5,671 bases of DNA, from the NCBI GenBank assembly GCA_937973565.1, contig CALJKQ010000255.1, forward strand, positions 1 to 5,671. Reading direction: 5' to 3'. A program made the position numbers and the translations under genes. The stretch is from an uncultured Saprospiraceae bacterium (lineage in GTDB: Bacteria; Bacteroidota; Bacteroidia; Chitinophagales; Saprospiraceae). Below the pieces are notes generated by a model. That model made no database searches. It saw only the letters and a program-made list of their open reading frames with translations, and was not told where the DNA came from. The first letter of the stretch is position 1; each line of letters opens with the position of its first letter. Shown here one piece after another: positions 1 to 5,671 of this stretch.

Positions 1-802
1 CTGTATTTGTCAACACTATCGTATATCCCAATACCTGACCCGCTGCTGTAACCGGACTCGGTCCACTGGTCCTCGTCTTCACTATCGTCAATGACGGACT
101 TTGGGTTACCGGTGTCGTGGCACTTGAATTTTGTGGCGTCGGTGTTTGGGTTGTCGTAACAGTTGCCGTATTCACCAGGTTACTGCCTGCATCAATATTG
201 GCCTGTGTTACAGTATAATTGATTGTATATGTCCACGTCTCTCCTACGTTCAATTGTCCGTTGGTGCTGATGCTCTCTGTAGGACCACTCAGCGTGCCCG
301 CAGACCCATTCGGTAAGAGGTCGGTGGTATTGACTCCTGTCAATGTCTGGTTGCCTGTATTTGTCAACACTATCGTATATCCCAATACCTGACCCGCTGC
401 TGTAACCGGGCTAGGTCCACTGGTCCTTGTCTTCACTATCGTCAATGACGGACTTTGGGTTACCGGTGTCGTGGCAGTTGTTGTTGTTGGACCCGGCACC
501 TCTGTTGTGGTTACTGACGCTGTATTCACGATCGAACCTCCTGCATCAATATTGGCCTGAGTAACAGTATAGTTTATGGTGTATGTCCATGTCTCTCCCA
601 CATTGAGTTGTCCATTGGAACTAATGCTCTCAACAGGTCCAGTAGGTGTTCCCGCTGAACCACTGGGTAGAACGTCCGTTACATTTACACCCGTTAGCGT
701 TGTATTTCCGGTATTGGTAACAACAATTTGGTAATTAATAATTTGTCCAGCAGCTGTCACTGGATTGGGACCTCCAGTTTGGGTTTTAGCGATATTCAAT
801 GA
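1..802 (-). repeat. Tandem 354-bp (118-residue) DUF11-type repeats inside the large surface-protein gene
   Basis: Reading leftward, unit 1 spans 802-449, unit 2 spans 448-95, and unit 3 begins at 94 and runs off the window. Each unit starts at the same codon of the motif S-L-x-I-x-K-T. The period is exactly 354 bp at every anchor I checked (357 to 711; 1 to 355). Positions 1-122 and 355-476 differ at only three sites (56/410, 59/413 and 74/428), whereas unit 1 has diverged clearly at the DNA level while keeping the protein pattern. This points to recent duplication or gene conversion of the downstream units. The unit count is probably higher than seen here. Confidence 0.92.
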
Positions 803-2761
803 CAGAATTGAAGGAAGGACAAAAACAGTATCCAATACAATTAAACAGTTGGGTGGACTGAGTTTATCACATATTTGATAGGGCACCTGATAAGTTCCAG
901 CCGGTGTACCGGGTGTAACGGTTATCGCACCGGTTGTAGTATTAAGTGAAATGCCTGATGGCCATGTGCCTGATTGAGCAATGGTGGCGTTGCCCGCTCC
1001 CCCTAAAGTAGCGGGGCTGCCATTGATCTGGTCGTTTGAAACCACATTGGCGATTGCAGTACCCCCTGTATAACTGTATACAGTGCCCGTTTCTCTGACT
1101 GCACTCACACAAACAATAACATCCAGCGTATCTTTTACATCACTAACGCCGCCGCATGGAGGAGATATGGTATAAGCCAATATTACCTGACCTGGACCTG
1201 TGAAACTCAAGTTGTTACCTACCAAGGTACCCGGACCTGAAAATACTGACAAAGTTCCACCTGGTGGAGATGCAGAAACAGTGGCTGTTTGCGTTGTACA
1301 ATAATTGCCGCCTGTACCGGAAGGTGTGATAGAGAGTATAATTTTGGGTATGGCATCGGCTGCACAGATAGCGACGTTTGCAGTTGCGTACGTCACACTT
1401 GCTTCAGTTGCACTGGCACCTGAACCATTACCCATTGATCCATTTATTCTATGACCAACATATCCAAAATTCAATTCACACTTTTTAACATATAAAGAAG
1501 TATGTCCGCCGGTTTCCAAAGCGATCATCTCATCTGTTCCCGCAATTCCATTGGGTTTTCCAGGATCGGCGGGATCGGTTCCTCTACCCAACATCGAAAG
1601 GGCGTTTTCACCAAAATTATATACTTGAGCACCTGTAGTAAGCACATTGATGGCTGCAAATGAACTCCCACCACTGTCATTTTCATTGGCTGCAATCCAC
1701 TTGATATCATTCATAACAGGGCCCGATGAGCTTGTATATCTAGGTTGCACCCAGCTGGTTCTGTCTGTTGTTGTCCAATCACCCAATTGTCTTAAACCAT
1801 TTTCTCCGACAGCATATAGGTTGTTGTCTGTAGACAATATGTAATAGGAAGGATTAACCGCGAAATTGCAAGTAATGGATATCATTTTTGCAGAGTGTCC
1901 TGAATTGAATGTAGGCAATGTCATTGGGGTCGCCCTGTTCCGGCTGTTCATTGGCGTACCATTTCCCAAGTAGGTATTCCCTCCCCAAGTCCAGATATTT
2001 CCATCTGAACCCAGTGCATAGGCAACATTAAAAGATATTCTGCACGCCACAATTCCCGATAAAACAGGATTGCCAGATGCATTCGTAGTTACCTGTGACC
2101 ATGCTGTACTGCTTCCGCCAGCACCAACACCTCTGATTTCCGTAGATTGTGATAGCACAAATACACTTCCTGAACAGGTAACAATGGCTAATGAATTCGC
2201 AGAAGCTGTAATCATTTTTACATCAACCGGATCTACACCGGCCGGCAAACCATCCGCTTGACCATTGATGGTCAACTTTTGAAAAGTAGTACTGGAAGTA
2301 ATGGAATTGGCTAAAACTGCTCCTTCTGAACCCCATGCAAATAATCCGGTAGTTGTTAATAAAATACCTTGGACGTTCTGATAGAAGTTACTACCCAAAG
2401 TTGCTTTGAGAGGGGTACCTGTTAAAGCAGGATAATTTGTTGAATTAACATCTAAAGGAGATAAGGCATGTGATGAACCATTATTGTTCATGTATTCACC
2501 CCAAACTTTAAATCCACCTGTGCTTGTTCTTACAATGGTGGAGTGGAAAGAGGATACAAAGTTGTCGTACTCTATTGTATTCCGGTTGGTTGTGGAAGTG
2601 GAAAAAGCATTGGAATAATCCGTACCTGCACATCCTTCTCCCGTATCAAATCCGCATTGACCATATATATGGGTCGAAACCAAAAGTTGCAGACATGCCG
2701 CAACAATCCAGATAAACTGTTTCATAAACTTATTTGAGCAACTGATATTATTCTGTTTCAT
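1..2761 (-). CDS. Large secreted repeat protein: RCC1-like propeller, Ig-like region and DUF11-type repeats (3' end outside window)
   Basis: The frame stays open from ATG at 2761 to the left edge: 920 codons and no stop. Met13 (2725) is an alternative start and begins a typical Sec signal peptide (MKQFIWIVAACLQLLVSTHI, then YGQ). Residues 40-440 carry seven RCC1-type blade motifs of the form hydrophobic-x-W-G. The W or its equivalent is at residues 87, 143, 203, 259, 318, 383 and 435, for example IWTWGGNTYLGNG, LYAVGENGLRQLG and FGYVGHRINGSMGNG. Spacing is 52-65 residues, as in RCC1 propellers. Residues 472-653 look like two Ig-like modules (one contains TPGTPAGTYQVPYQICDK). From residue 654 come 118-residue DUF11-type repeats (VVTNTGNTTLTGVNVTDVLP, GETWTYTINYTVTQANIDAG). 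Such Bacteroidota proteins are usually surface adhesins or secreted proteins exported by type IX secretion; a C-terminal sorting domain would lie outside the window. Only 17 bp separates it from the upstream gene, so the two are probably cotranscribed. The ligand is unknown. Confidence 0.88.
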   Translation of the reverse strand, partial: MKQNNISCSNKFMKQFIWIVAACLQLLVSTHIYGQCGFDTGEGCAGTDYSNAFSTSTTNRNTIEYDNFVSSFHSTIVRTSTGGFKVWGEYMNNNGSSHALSPLDVNSTNYPALTGTPLKATLGSNFYQNVQGILLTTTGLFAWGSEGAVLANSITSSTTFQKLTINGQADGLPAGVDPVDVKMITASANSLAIVTCSGSVFVLSQSTEIRGVGAGGSSTAWSQVTTNASGNPVLSGIVACRISFNVAYALGSDGNIWTWGGNTYLGNGTPMNSRNRATPMTLPTFNSGHSAKMISITCNFAVNPSYYILSTDNNLYAVGENGLRQLGDWTTTDRTSWVQPRYTSSSGPVMNDIKWIAANENDSGGSSFAAINVLTTGAQVYNFGENALSMLGRGTDPADPGKPNGIAGTDEMIALETGGHTSLYVKKCELNFGYVGHRINGSMGNGSGASATEASVTYATANVAICAADAIPKIILSITPSGTGGNYCTTQTATVSASPPGGTLSVFSGPGTLVGNNLSFTGPGQVILAYTISPPCGGVSDVKDTLDVIVCVSAVRETGTVYSYTGGTAIANVVSNDQINGSPATLGGAGNATIAQSGTWPSGISLNTTTGAITVTPGTPAGTYQVPYQICDKLSPPNCLIVLDTVFVLPSILSLNIAKTQTGGPNPVTAAGQIINYQIVVTNTGNTTLTGVNVTDVLPSGSAGTPTGPVESISSNGQLNVGETWTYTINYTVTQANIDAGGSIVNTASVTTTEVPGPTTTTATTPVTQSPSLTIVKTRTSGPSPVTAAGQVLGYTIVLTNTGNQTLTGVNTTDLLPNGSAGTLSGPTESISTNGQLNVGETWTYTINYTVTQANIDAGSNLVNTATVTTTQTPTPQNSSATTPVTQSPSLTIVKTRTSGPSPVTAAGQVLGYTIVLTNT

Positions 2762-2778
2762 TTTGAATGCGGTTTGGT

Positions 2779-3531
2779 TTATTGGTTAATCGGATGAGTC
2801 ATAGAATATGCCTGCACCATGCCATTGACATCGACAAAATCAAACATGATGTATGCCGGCATAGAAGCTTTGCCACTCAGATGATAGGTAAGTGTTTGTT
2901 TACCTTCTCTAAGGGTTGTTGCAGGATCCAGATGGGCCGAAATTTCTGTTCCAACCCCTGCTGTTCTTACTTCGGTTTCAGAAAAAGTTATAGGTAAAAA
3001 GGGGTTGTACCTTTCGATGGTCACCGGTACCAGCATGGTTATTCCTTCTGTACTCAGTCCCACCCTTATGCTGTCTGTAAATGTCACTTCATCGTAATGA
3101 AAGGTCATTCGCACATTAGATACCTTTAAACTTATCATATCCGGACAAGTATTATGTGCGCAGGAACCGGGTTCAATTACCAGGTTTTCATGAATGTTGA
3201 CCTGAAAATTACCGGGTACATTAAAAACATATTCATTCAGGGAATTGCCACTGCCACTGGCTATGATACCGGAATTATCTTCAATTTCCCAGGTTGTTTC
3301 CGGTTTGAGCATGCCCATACCCAAAGTACTGCCGAAGGGAATGGTTTTTTCCATTACGATGGCCGCTGTTTTCGAAAATCTGATATTATTGGATGGAAAC
3401 GCATTGCCCTGAGCTATTAATTCCTGAGCCATGGGTAAGGCAAGTAAAACAGCTAACACTACGAGTCGTAGGTTTGACCTGAATAAGAGAGATAGGACAA
3501 AACAACTTGCCCCTGACAGATTTGTAATCAT
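2779..3531 (-). CDS. Unrecognised secreted protein, about 250 residues, upstream partner of the large repeat protein
   Basis: I do not recognise a family. The frame is open from 3753 (324 codons), but I place the start at the internal ATG at 3531. That start puts a signal peptide at the N-terminus: a hydrophobic core LRLVVLAVLLALPMA at about residues 21-35, with likely cleavage near LIAQ-GNAF. The 74 extra residues of the longer form are basic, low in pattern and would bury the signal. The mature part is rich in beta-type alternation (WEIEDNSGIIASGSGN, YVFNVPGNFQVNIHENLVIE, VRMTFHYDEVTFTDSIRVGL) and has only two cysteines, in SCAHNTC, which may form a disulfide. There is no lipobox after the hydrophobic core. 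The stop lies 17 bp before the start of the large RCC1/DUF11 gene, suggesting one transcript and a shared extracellular job. ATG 3600 (Met52) and ATG 3753 are alternative starts. Confidence 0.75.
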   Translation of the reverse strand: MITNLSGASCFVLSLLFRSNLRLVVLAVLLALPMAQELIAQGNAFPSNNIRFSKTAAIVMEKTIPFGSTLGMGMLKPETTWEIEDNSGIIASGSGNSLNEYVFNVPGNFQVNIHENLVIEPGSCAHNTCPDMISLKVSNVRMTFHYDEVTFTDSIRVGLSTEGITMLVPVTIERYNPFLPITFSETEVRTAGVGTEISAHLDPATTLREGKQTLTYHLSGKASMPAYIMFDFVDVNGMVQAYSMTHPINQ

Positions 3532-3823
3532 GACAGAATCTATAATTAAATGTTTGTGTGAAAATTTCTTTGTGAAATGTTGGGCCTGGTTGTCCAACAT
3601 ACCCAGGTGATTTGGGTCGATTTTTATGGAATTGGAAAATATGCCACTTGGAGTGTGCCTCAGGGAGGATGACACAGGCGTAAGATCTTGAAAACTTGTT
3701 TTATTGAAATGCAGGAAGTTGAAATTCCTAACCATCAATCCCGTAAATGACATATTGCAGCAATTTTATGTATTAAAACAATACAGTTCTATTGCCTTCT
3801 CAGGATTGTATAAGGTTGGATTC

Positions 3824-3850
3824 GGAAAAACCCACTATGGGCTGCTTTCC
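3824..3850 (-). terminator. Weak hairpin after rep, possible terminator
   Basis: On the minus strand CCCA-TAG-TGGG is followed by TTTTT, flanked by a further GGAAA/TTTCC pairing. The core stem is only four base pairs, so this is a weak intrinsic terminator at best. It sits about 20 bp beyond the rep stop codon, which is where one would be expected. It overlaps the probable start point of the candidate promoter at 3857-3864, so both cannot work in the simplest way. Confidence 0.2.
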
Positions 3851-3856
3851 AAAATG

Positions 3857-3864
3857 CAAATATA
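3857..3864 (-). promoter_or_regulatory. Candidate promoter -7 box for the secreted-protein operon
   Basis: The minus strand reads TATATTTG here, an exact match to the Bacteroidota -7 consensus TAnnTTTG. It starts 5 bp after the rep stop codon and faces the two secreted-protein genes. No TTG is evident at the usual -33 distance, and an AT-rich region makes chance matches likely. It is the only exact match I found between rep and ATG 3531. If it is used, the leader to that ATG would be roughly 320 nt long. Confidence 0.35.
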
Positions 3865-3868
3865 AAGA

Positions 3869-4345
3869 TTAAATCATATTTATAAAATATATAATATCAT
3901 TTTTTCCTCTTGCTATTATTTCATTTTCTATAAGATCGGCTAATCCAATGTAAACAGATTTTTCAGATTTATAGCCTGTATAATTTAAGCAATCTTCTCT
4001 ATCAAAATAAAAGTAGTCTTTATCTTTAAAGAGATTGTTCATAATATAACCGAATACTTTTATTCCTTGACTTTTTAAATCAAAAAATGCTGAAAACTGA
4101 GATAAGTATATTTTTGTAAACCTTTCTTCATCAACTTCAATTTGCTTTACAAATTGAGTATGCCCTACAGTATTATTATCATTATCAACAGCTCTAAGTA
4201 TAGCCTTTTGAGAAGTAGTTCCTGCCGTTCTATACTTTTTTACAACATGATTATTTACCTGTTCAACAGCTTGTTTAAGAAAAGGATTTTCTTTATTTTT
4301 CTCAAAGCTTTGTAGTGTATTTTTTATACCTTTTTTCAATTCCAT
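3869..4345 (-). CDS. repL: RepL-like plasmid replication initiator
   Basis: This 158-residue protein resembles the RepL family (named for Firmicute plasmids and common on small Bacteroidota plasmids), which starts replication by binding the plasmid origin. The conserved part begins near residue 65 (FVKQIEVDEERFTKIYLSQF), continues through FFDLKSQGIKVFGYIMNNL (residues 87-105), and ends in a winged-helix-like segment (residues 110-155). There YFYFDREDCLNYTGY is followed by the probable recognition helix KSEKSVYIGLADLIENEIIA and the wing strand DIIYFINMI. Residues 1-60 are a poorly conserved, lysine-rich leader. ATG 4345 has an A/T-rich leader, a TACTTTTG box 29 bp upstream and repeated dyads beyond that, which fits autoregulation. 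The protein stops almost directly after the wing strand; relatives as I remember them run somewhat further, so slight C-terminal shortening is possible. The family call rests on pattern recognition only. Confidence 0.68.
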   Translation of the reverse strand: MELKKGIKNTLQSFEKNKENPFLKQAVEQVNNHVVKKYRTAGTTSQKAILRAVDNDNNTVGHTQFVKQIEVDEERFTKIYLSQFSAFFDLKSQGIKVFGYIMNNLFKDKDYFYFDREDCLNYTGYKSEKSVYIGLADLIENEIIARGKNDIIYFINMI

Positions 4346-4374
4346 TGTAAATATATTTAAGTCAAATTACAAGA

Positions 4375-4382
4375 CAAAAGTA
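4375..4382 (-). promoter_or_regulatory. Candidate rep promoter -7 box
   Basis: The minus strand reads TACTTTTG, an exact TAnnTTTG match, ending 29 bp before the rep ATG. Transcription would start near 4368 and give a leader of about 23 nt. No clear TTG -33 element is visible. The box lies between two TTACA motifs (4367 and 4389), so a protein bound to the repeat array could directly affect its use. Confidence 0.45.
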
Positions 4383-4421
4383 ATTAAATTACATTAATAT
4401 TGTAAAAAAATATCCAAATAT

Positions 4422-4473
4422 TTACAATCTCATTGTACACCTATTACAATCTCATTGTACACCTATTACAATT
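4422..4473. repeat. 22-bp direct repeats with internal dyads: candidate iterons or rep operator
   Basis: Two perfect 22-bp copies (4422-4443 and 4444-4465) are followed by a third that is cut short after TTACAATT (4466-4473). Each full copy contains the dyad TACAATCTCATTGTA (4423-4437 and 4445-4459). A related dyad of the same length, TACATTAATATTGTA, lies at 4390-4404. Further half-sites occur at 4367 (TTACAA) and at the rep start (ATTGTAA, 4344-4350). TTACA starts fall at 4367, 4389, 4422, 4444 and 4466, spaced 22, 33, 22 and 22 bp, that is, whole helical turns. The position directly upstream of rep suggests the replication origin and/or an autorepression site. Which protein binds is inferred. 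Confidence 0.72.
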
Positions 4474-4521
4474 ACCCCCCCCTATTCATAGTACTTTACA
4501 TTACTTTCCTTCTTAGTTCTT

Positions 4522-4546
4522 CTAATGGGGGTTTTTCCCCCATTAG
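4522..4546. terminator. Perfect 10-bp GC-cored hairpin at the end of the mobilization block
   Basis: CTAATGGGGG and CCCCCATTAG pair perfectly around a five-base loop (TTTTT on the plus strand). The hairpin begins 3 bp past the stop codon of the membrane/coiled-coil gene, where a terminator would be expected. On the minus strand, however, no T-tract follows it; on the plus strand it is followed by CCTTTACTTTTTTT, the canonical intrinsic-terminator form. It may therefore stop transcripts from the left, protect the 3' end of the mob mRNA, or belong to the origin region as a single-strand structure. A C8 run lies close by at 4475-4482. Confidence 0.6.
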
Positions 4547-4549
4547 CCT

Positions 4550-5065
4550 TTACTTTTTTTCTGCTCTCCATTCAACAAATTTATCTTTCGTTATTGGGTT
4601 CTTTCGGAAGAACTGATCCATGTCTTTTAGAAGCCGTTCCTGTTCTTTGGAGATGATTGCATTTTCTTTCAGCAGTTCCGCTCTGTACTCCTCTTGAATT
4701 TTGGATTTTGTGGTAAATGCTTTCCCATACGCAAATAGAGCAAAAAAACTAATAATAAGCATAGCGACAGAAGACACCCACACATAGAGGCTTAAATTTG
4801 GTACTTTTAAGCGCGAATTAAGGCGTTTTATGTTTTCTTCGGCTCTAGATTCGTAAAAAGAATTTAAATCGCTTAAATCAGGCTTAATTTCAATCTTCTT
4901 TAATTCCTCAATTTTTAATTCCAAACAACCCGTTTCTTTTTCTAATTTTAAAACAGTTTCCGAAAGTTCATTGCCAATTTTGCGTTCTTTCAAGACATTG
5001 GAGTTTATTTTCTCTGCGCTCTGGGAGATGATCTCCGCAAGCTGTCGGTTGGTATAGTCTGCCAT
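4550..5065 (-). CDS. Coiled-coil membrane-anchored mobilization accessory protein (putative)
   Basis: This 171-residue protein has no motif that I can assign to a named family. Residues 1-87 are charged and helical with a coiled-coil look (NELSETVLKLEKETGCLELK, then IEELKKIEIK). Residues 93-113 form one clear membrane segment (LYVWVSSVAMLIISFFALFAY), and residues 118-150 are again strongly helical and charged (KIQEEYRAELLKENAIISKE), ending in a basic tail. No signal peptide precedes the membrane segment. The gene starts 91 bp after the relaxase stop on the same strand. Short coiled-coil/transmembrane proteins often sit beside relaxases on mobilizable plasmids, where they are thought to help the relaxosome or link it to the membrane; the role here is inferred from this position. 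The ATG has an A-rich leader (ACTAAAAAATAAA), normal for Bacteroidota. No TAnnTTTG box faces it in the gap, so readthrough from the relaxase gene is likely. Confidence 0.72.
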   Translation of the reverse strand: MADYTNRQLAEIISQSAEKINSNVLKERKIGNELSETVLKLEKETGCLELKIEELKKIEIKPDLSDLNSFYESRAEENIKRLNSRLKVPNLSLYVWVSSVAMLIISFFALFAYGKAFTTKSKIQEEYRAELLKENAIISKEQERLLKDMDQFFRKNPITKDKFVEWRAEKK

Positions 5066-5079
5066 ATTTTATTTTTTAG

Positions 5080-5087
5080 TATGTTTG
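5080..5087 (+). promoter_or_regulatory. Possible plus-strand promoter box in the mob intergenic gap
   Basis: The plus strand reads TATGTTTG, matching TAnnTTTG, and points rightward against all the genes. The nearest upstream TTG (5049-5051) is 28 bp away, longer than the usual spacing of about 19-21. A transcript begun near 5094 would run for about 60 nt to the plus-strand terminator at 5127-5157. A chance match in AT-rich DNA is quite possible. Confidence 0.22.
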
Positions 5088-5126
5088 TACCGAATCGATT
5101 TTTTATTCATCGAATTTGTGTTTTTG

Positions 5127-5157
5127 CCCTGTAGTTCATCTACGGGGTTATTTTTTT
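5127..5157 (+). terminator. Intrinsic terminator on the plus strand, opposite to gene direction
   Basis: CCCTGTAG (5127-5134) and CTACGGGG (5140-5147) pair over eight base pairs with one G-U wobble around the loop TTCAT, followed by TTATTTTTTT. That is a good rho-independent terminator for rightward transcripts. In the leftward (gene) direction the wobble becomes a C-A mismatch and no T-run follows, so it should work poorly for the mob operon. The T-run touches the relaxase stop codon. Confidence 0.5.
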
Positions 5158-5671
5158 CACATTTCCAATCCTTCATCAATGACTATTTTTACTAGTTTTT
5201 TTGCAATTTTTAAATAAGGCGGACTAAGATTCGGAATTTTTACTTTGTTCTGCAGAAGATTTTTTACTCCTGTATTTTTTCCGATCTCCGAAGCCTTAAA
5301 GGTCATAGCGCTCTGCTCGTGATGAAGCTTGAAACCCTGCATTACTCCTTGTTTGTTGATGGTAGGAATTACTTCCACTCCCCTGCTCTTCATCAGTTCA
5401 GAATACTGCTGAAAATCATGAGCTTTGGTTTTGGCAAAGTCGTGTGCCTGTTTGATTTCTTCTTTTACCGGCGATATCGTCACTTCGTTAATCTTTTTCC
5501 AATCCTTAGCCGTTAAAAGTCCTTTTTCCTGTGCAATTTTCTCTGAAATATCCTGGCTTCTTTTGCTTATAAAACTGTCGGAAACAGCCTTTCCGTGTTC
5601 ATCGATACGGTTGGCAATAATGTGGATGTGCGTTTGCCCTGTGCTTTGATGTACGGTTGCTAAATATTGGT
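5157..5671 (-). CDS. mobA: MobA-type relaxase, C-terminal part (N-terminus outside window)
   Basis: The frame enters from the right edge and gives 170 residues before the stop. Relaxases nick the transfer origin and lead the strand into the recipient. The visible part opens with the histidine motif of the HUH nuclease fold: H7 in ATVHQSTG, then GQTHIHIIANRID with H14 and H16 as the probable metal ligands (numbering from the edge). The Relaxase/Mobilisation-nuclease family keeps its catalytic tyrosine upstream of this, outside the window. Next come the helical stretch KRSQDISEKIAQEKGLLTAK and a small C-terminal domain with GFKLHHEQSAMTFKASEIGK, a pattern I associate with Bacteroidota MobA proteins, then a lysine-rich tail. 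The protein seems to end soon after the nuclease domain, with no added primase or helicase module. A GTG at 5483 could be mistaken for a start, but conserved coding sequence continues upstream. The symbol is the generic name for plasmid relaxases. Confidence 0.88.
   Translation of the reverse strand, partial: QYLATVHQSTGQTHIHIIANRIDEHGKAVSDSFISKRSQDISEKIAQEKGLLTAKDWKKINEVTISPVKEEIKQAHDFAKTKAHDFQQYSELMKSRGVEVIPTINKQGVMQGFKLHHEQSAMTFKASEIGKNTGVKNLLQNKVKIPNLSPPYLKIAKKLVKIVIDEGLEM

Larger units (their letters stand above)
3532..3868. other. Gene-poor stretch between rep and the secreted-protein genes
   Basis: I see no convincing gene in these 337 bases, although the frame of the downstream gene stays open up to 3753. 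They hold a promoter-like octamer at the rep end, a weak hairpin near 3824-3850, and an inverted repeat at 3577-3600 (ATGTTGG ... CCAACAT) that would form a small hairpin in the leader of the downstream mRNA. The stretch lies at the change from the AT-rich plasmid backbone to the less AT-rich cargo genes, so it may include the boundary of an insertion. I found no obvious target-site duplication or terminal inverted repeat. Confidence 0.5.

Noticed and set aside
131..316. Plus-strand open frame over the DUF11-type repeats
   Set aside because: It lies opposite a well-patterned repeat protein, and its translation has no domain-like features.
3154..3420. Plus-strand 88-codon frame opposite the secreted-protein gene
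   Set aside because: It is fully inside the antisense of a gene with a signal peptide and tight operon spacing, and the translation shows no family pattern.
3532..3753. N-terminal extension of the secreted protein from ATG 3753
   Set aside because: The 74 extra residues precede a clear signal-peptide core, show no recognisable domain, and would place the signal at about residue 95. I kept it only as an alternative start.
4422..4473. Short direct repeats as a CRISPR array
   Set aside because: The copies are contiguous 22-bp units with no spacers and an internal dyad, they number only two and a part, and no cas gene is present. Their place upstream of rep fits iterons or operators far better.
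5066..5156. Transfer origin (oriT) in the gap between relaxase and accessory gene
   Set aside because: The main inverted repeat here has a T-run and reads as a plus-strand terminator. I recognise no nick-site motif, and oriT is more often found upstream of the relaxase, which is outside the window.
5157..5483. Separate 108-residue gene starting at GTG 5483
   Set aside because: The same frame continues upstream to the window edge and encodes the conserved relaxase histidine motif, so this is only the relaxase C-terminus.
5319..5649. Two plus-strand frames opposite the relaxase
   Set aside because: They are antisense to conserved relaxase sequence, overlap one another, and have no promoter or leader support.

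Overview
The window looks like part of a mobilizable plasmid or integrated mobile element from the phylum Bacteroidota. The reasons are a RepL-like replication protein, a relaxase with a short membrane-anchored companion, A-rich gene leaders without clear Shine-Dalgarno sites, octamers matching the Bacteroidota promoter box TAnnTTTG, and a large secreted protein built from RCC1-type and DUF11-type repeats. All five supported genes lie on the minus strand, so the map reads right to left.

Right part (4346-5671): the C-terminal 170 residues of a relaxase, cut by the window edge, then a 91-bp gap and a 171-residue coiled-coil protein with one membrane segment. This is a mobilization block. It is followed by a perfect GC-cored hairpin, a C8 run and a 22-bp direct-repeat array of TACAAT/ATTGTA dyads directly upstream of rep. 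The array is the best candidate for an iteron origin and/or a rep operator.

Middle (3532-4345): the AT-rich repL-like gene ends near 3869. About 340 bp without a convincing gene follows, holding a candidate promoter octamer, a weak hairpin and a small inverted repeat.

Left part (1-3531): two secreted-protein genes separated by only 17 bp. The first encodes an unrecognised protein of about 250 residues with a signal peptide. The second is open through the left edge (920 codons visible). It encodes a signal peptide, an apparent seven-blade RCC1-like beta-propeller, two Ig-like stretches, and tandem 118-residue DUF11-type repeats whose DNA is almost identical between the last two copies visible.

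Working model (inference): a replication and mobilization backbone carries a two-gene cassette for a large cell-surface or secreted protein. The cassette differs in base composition from the backbone. The function of the cassette cannot be read from this window.
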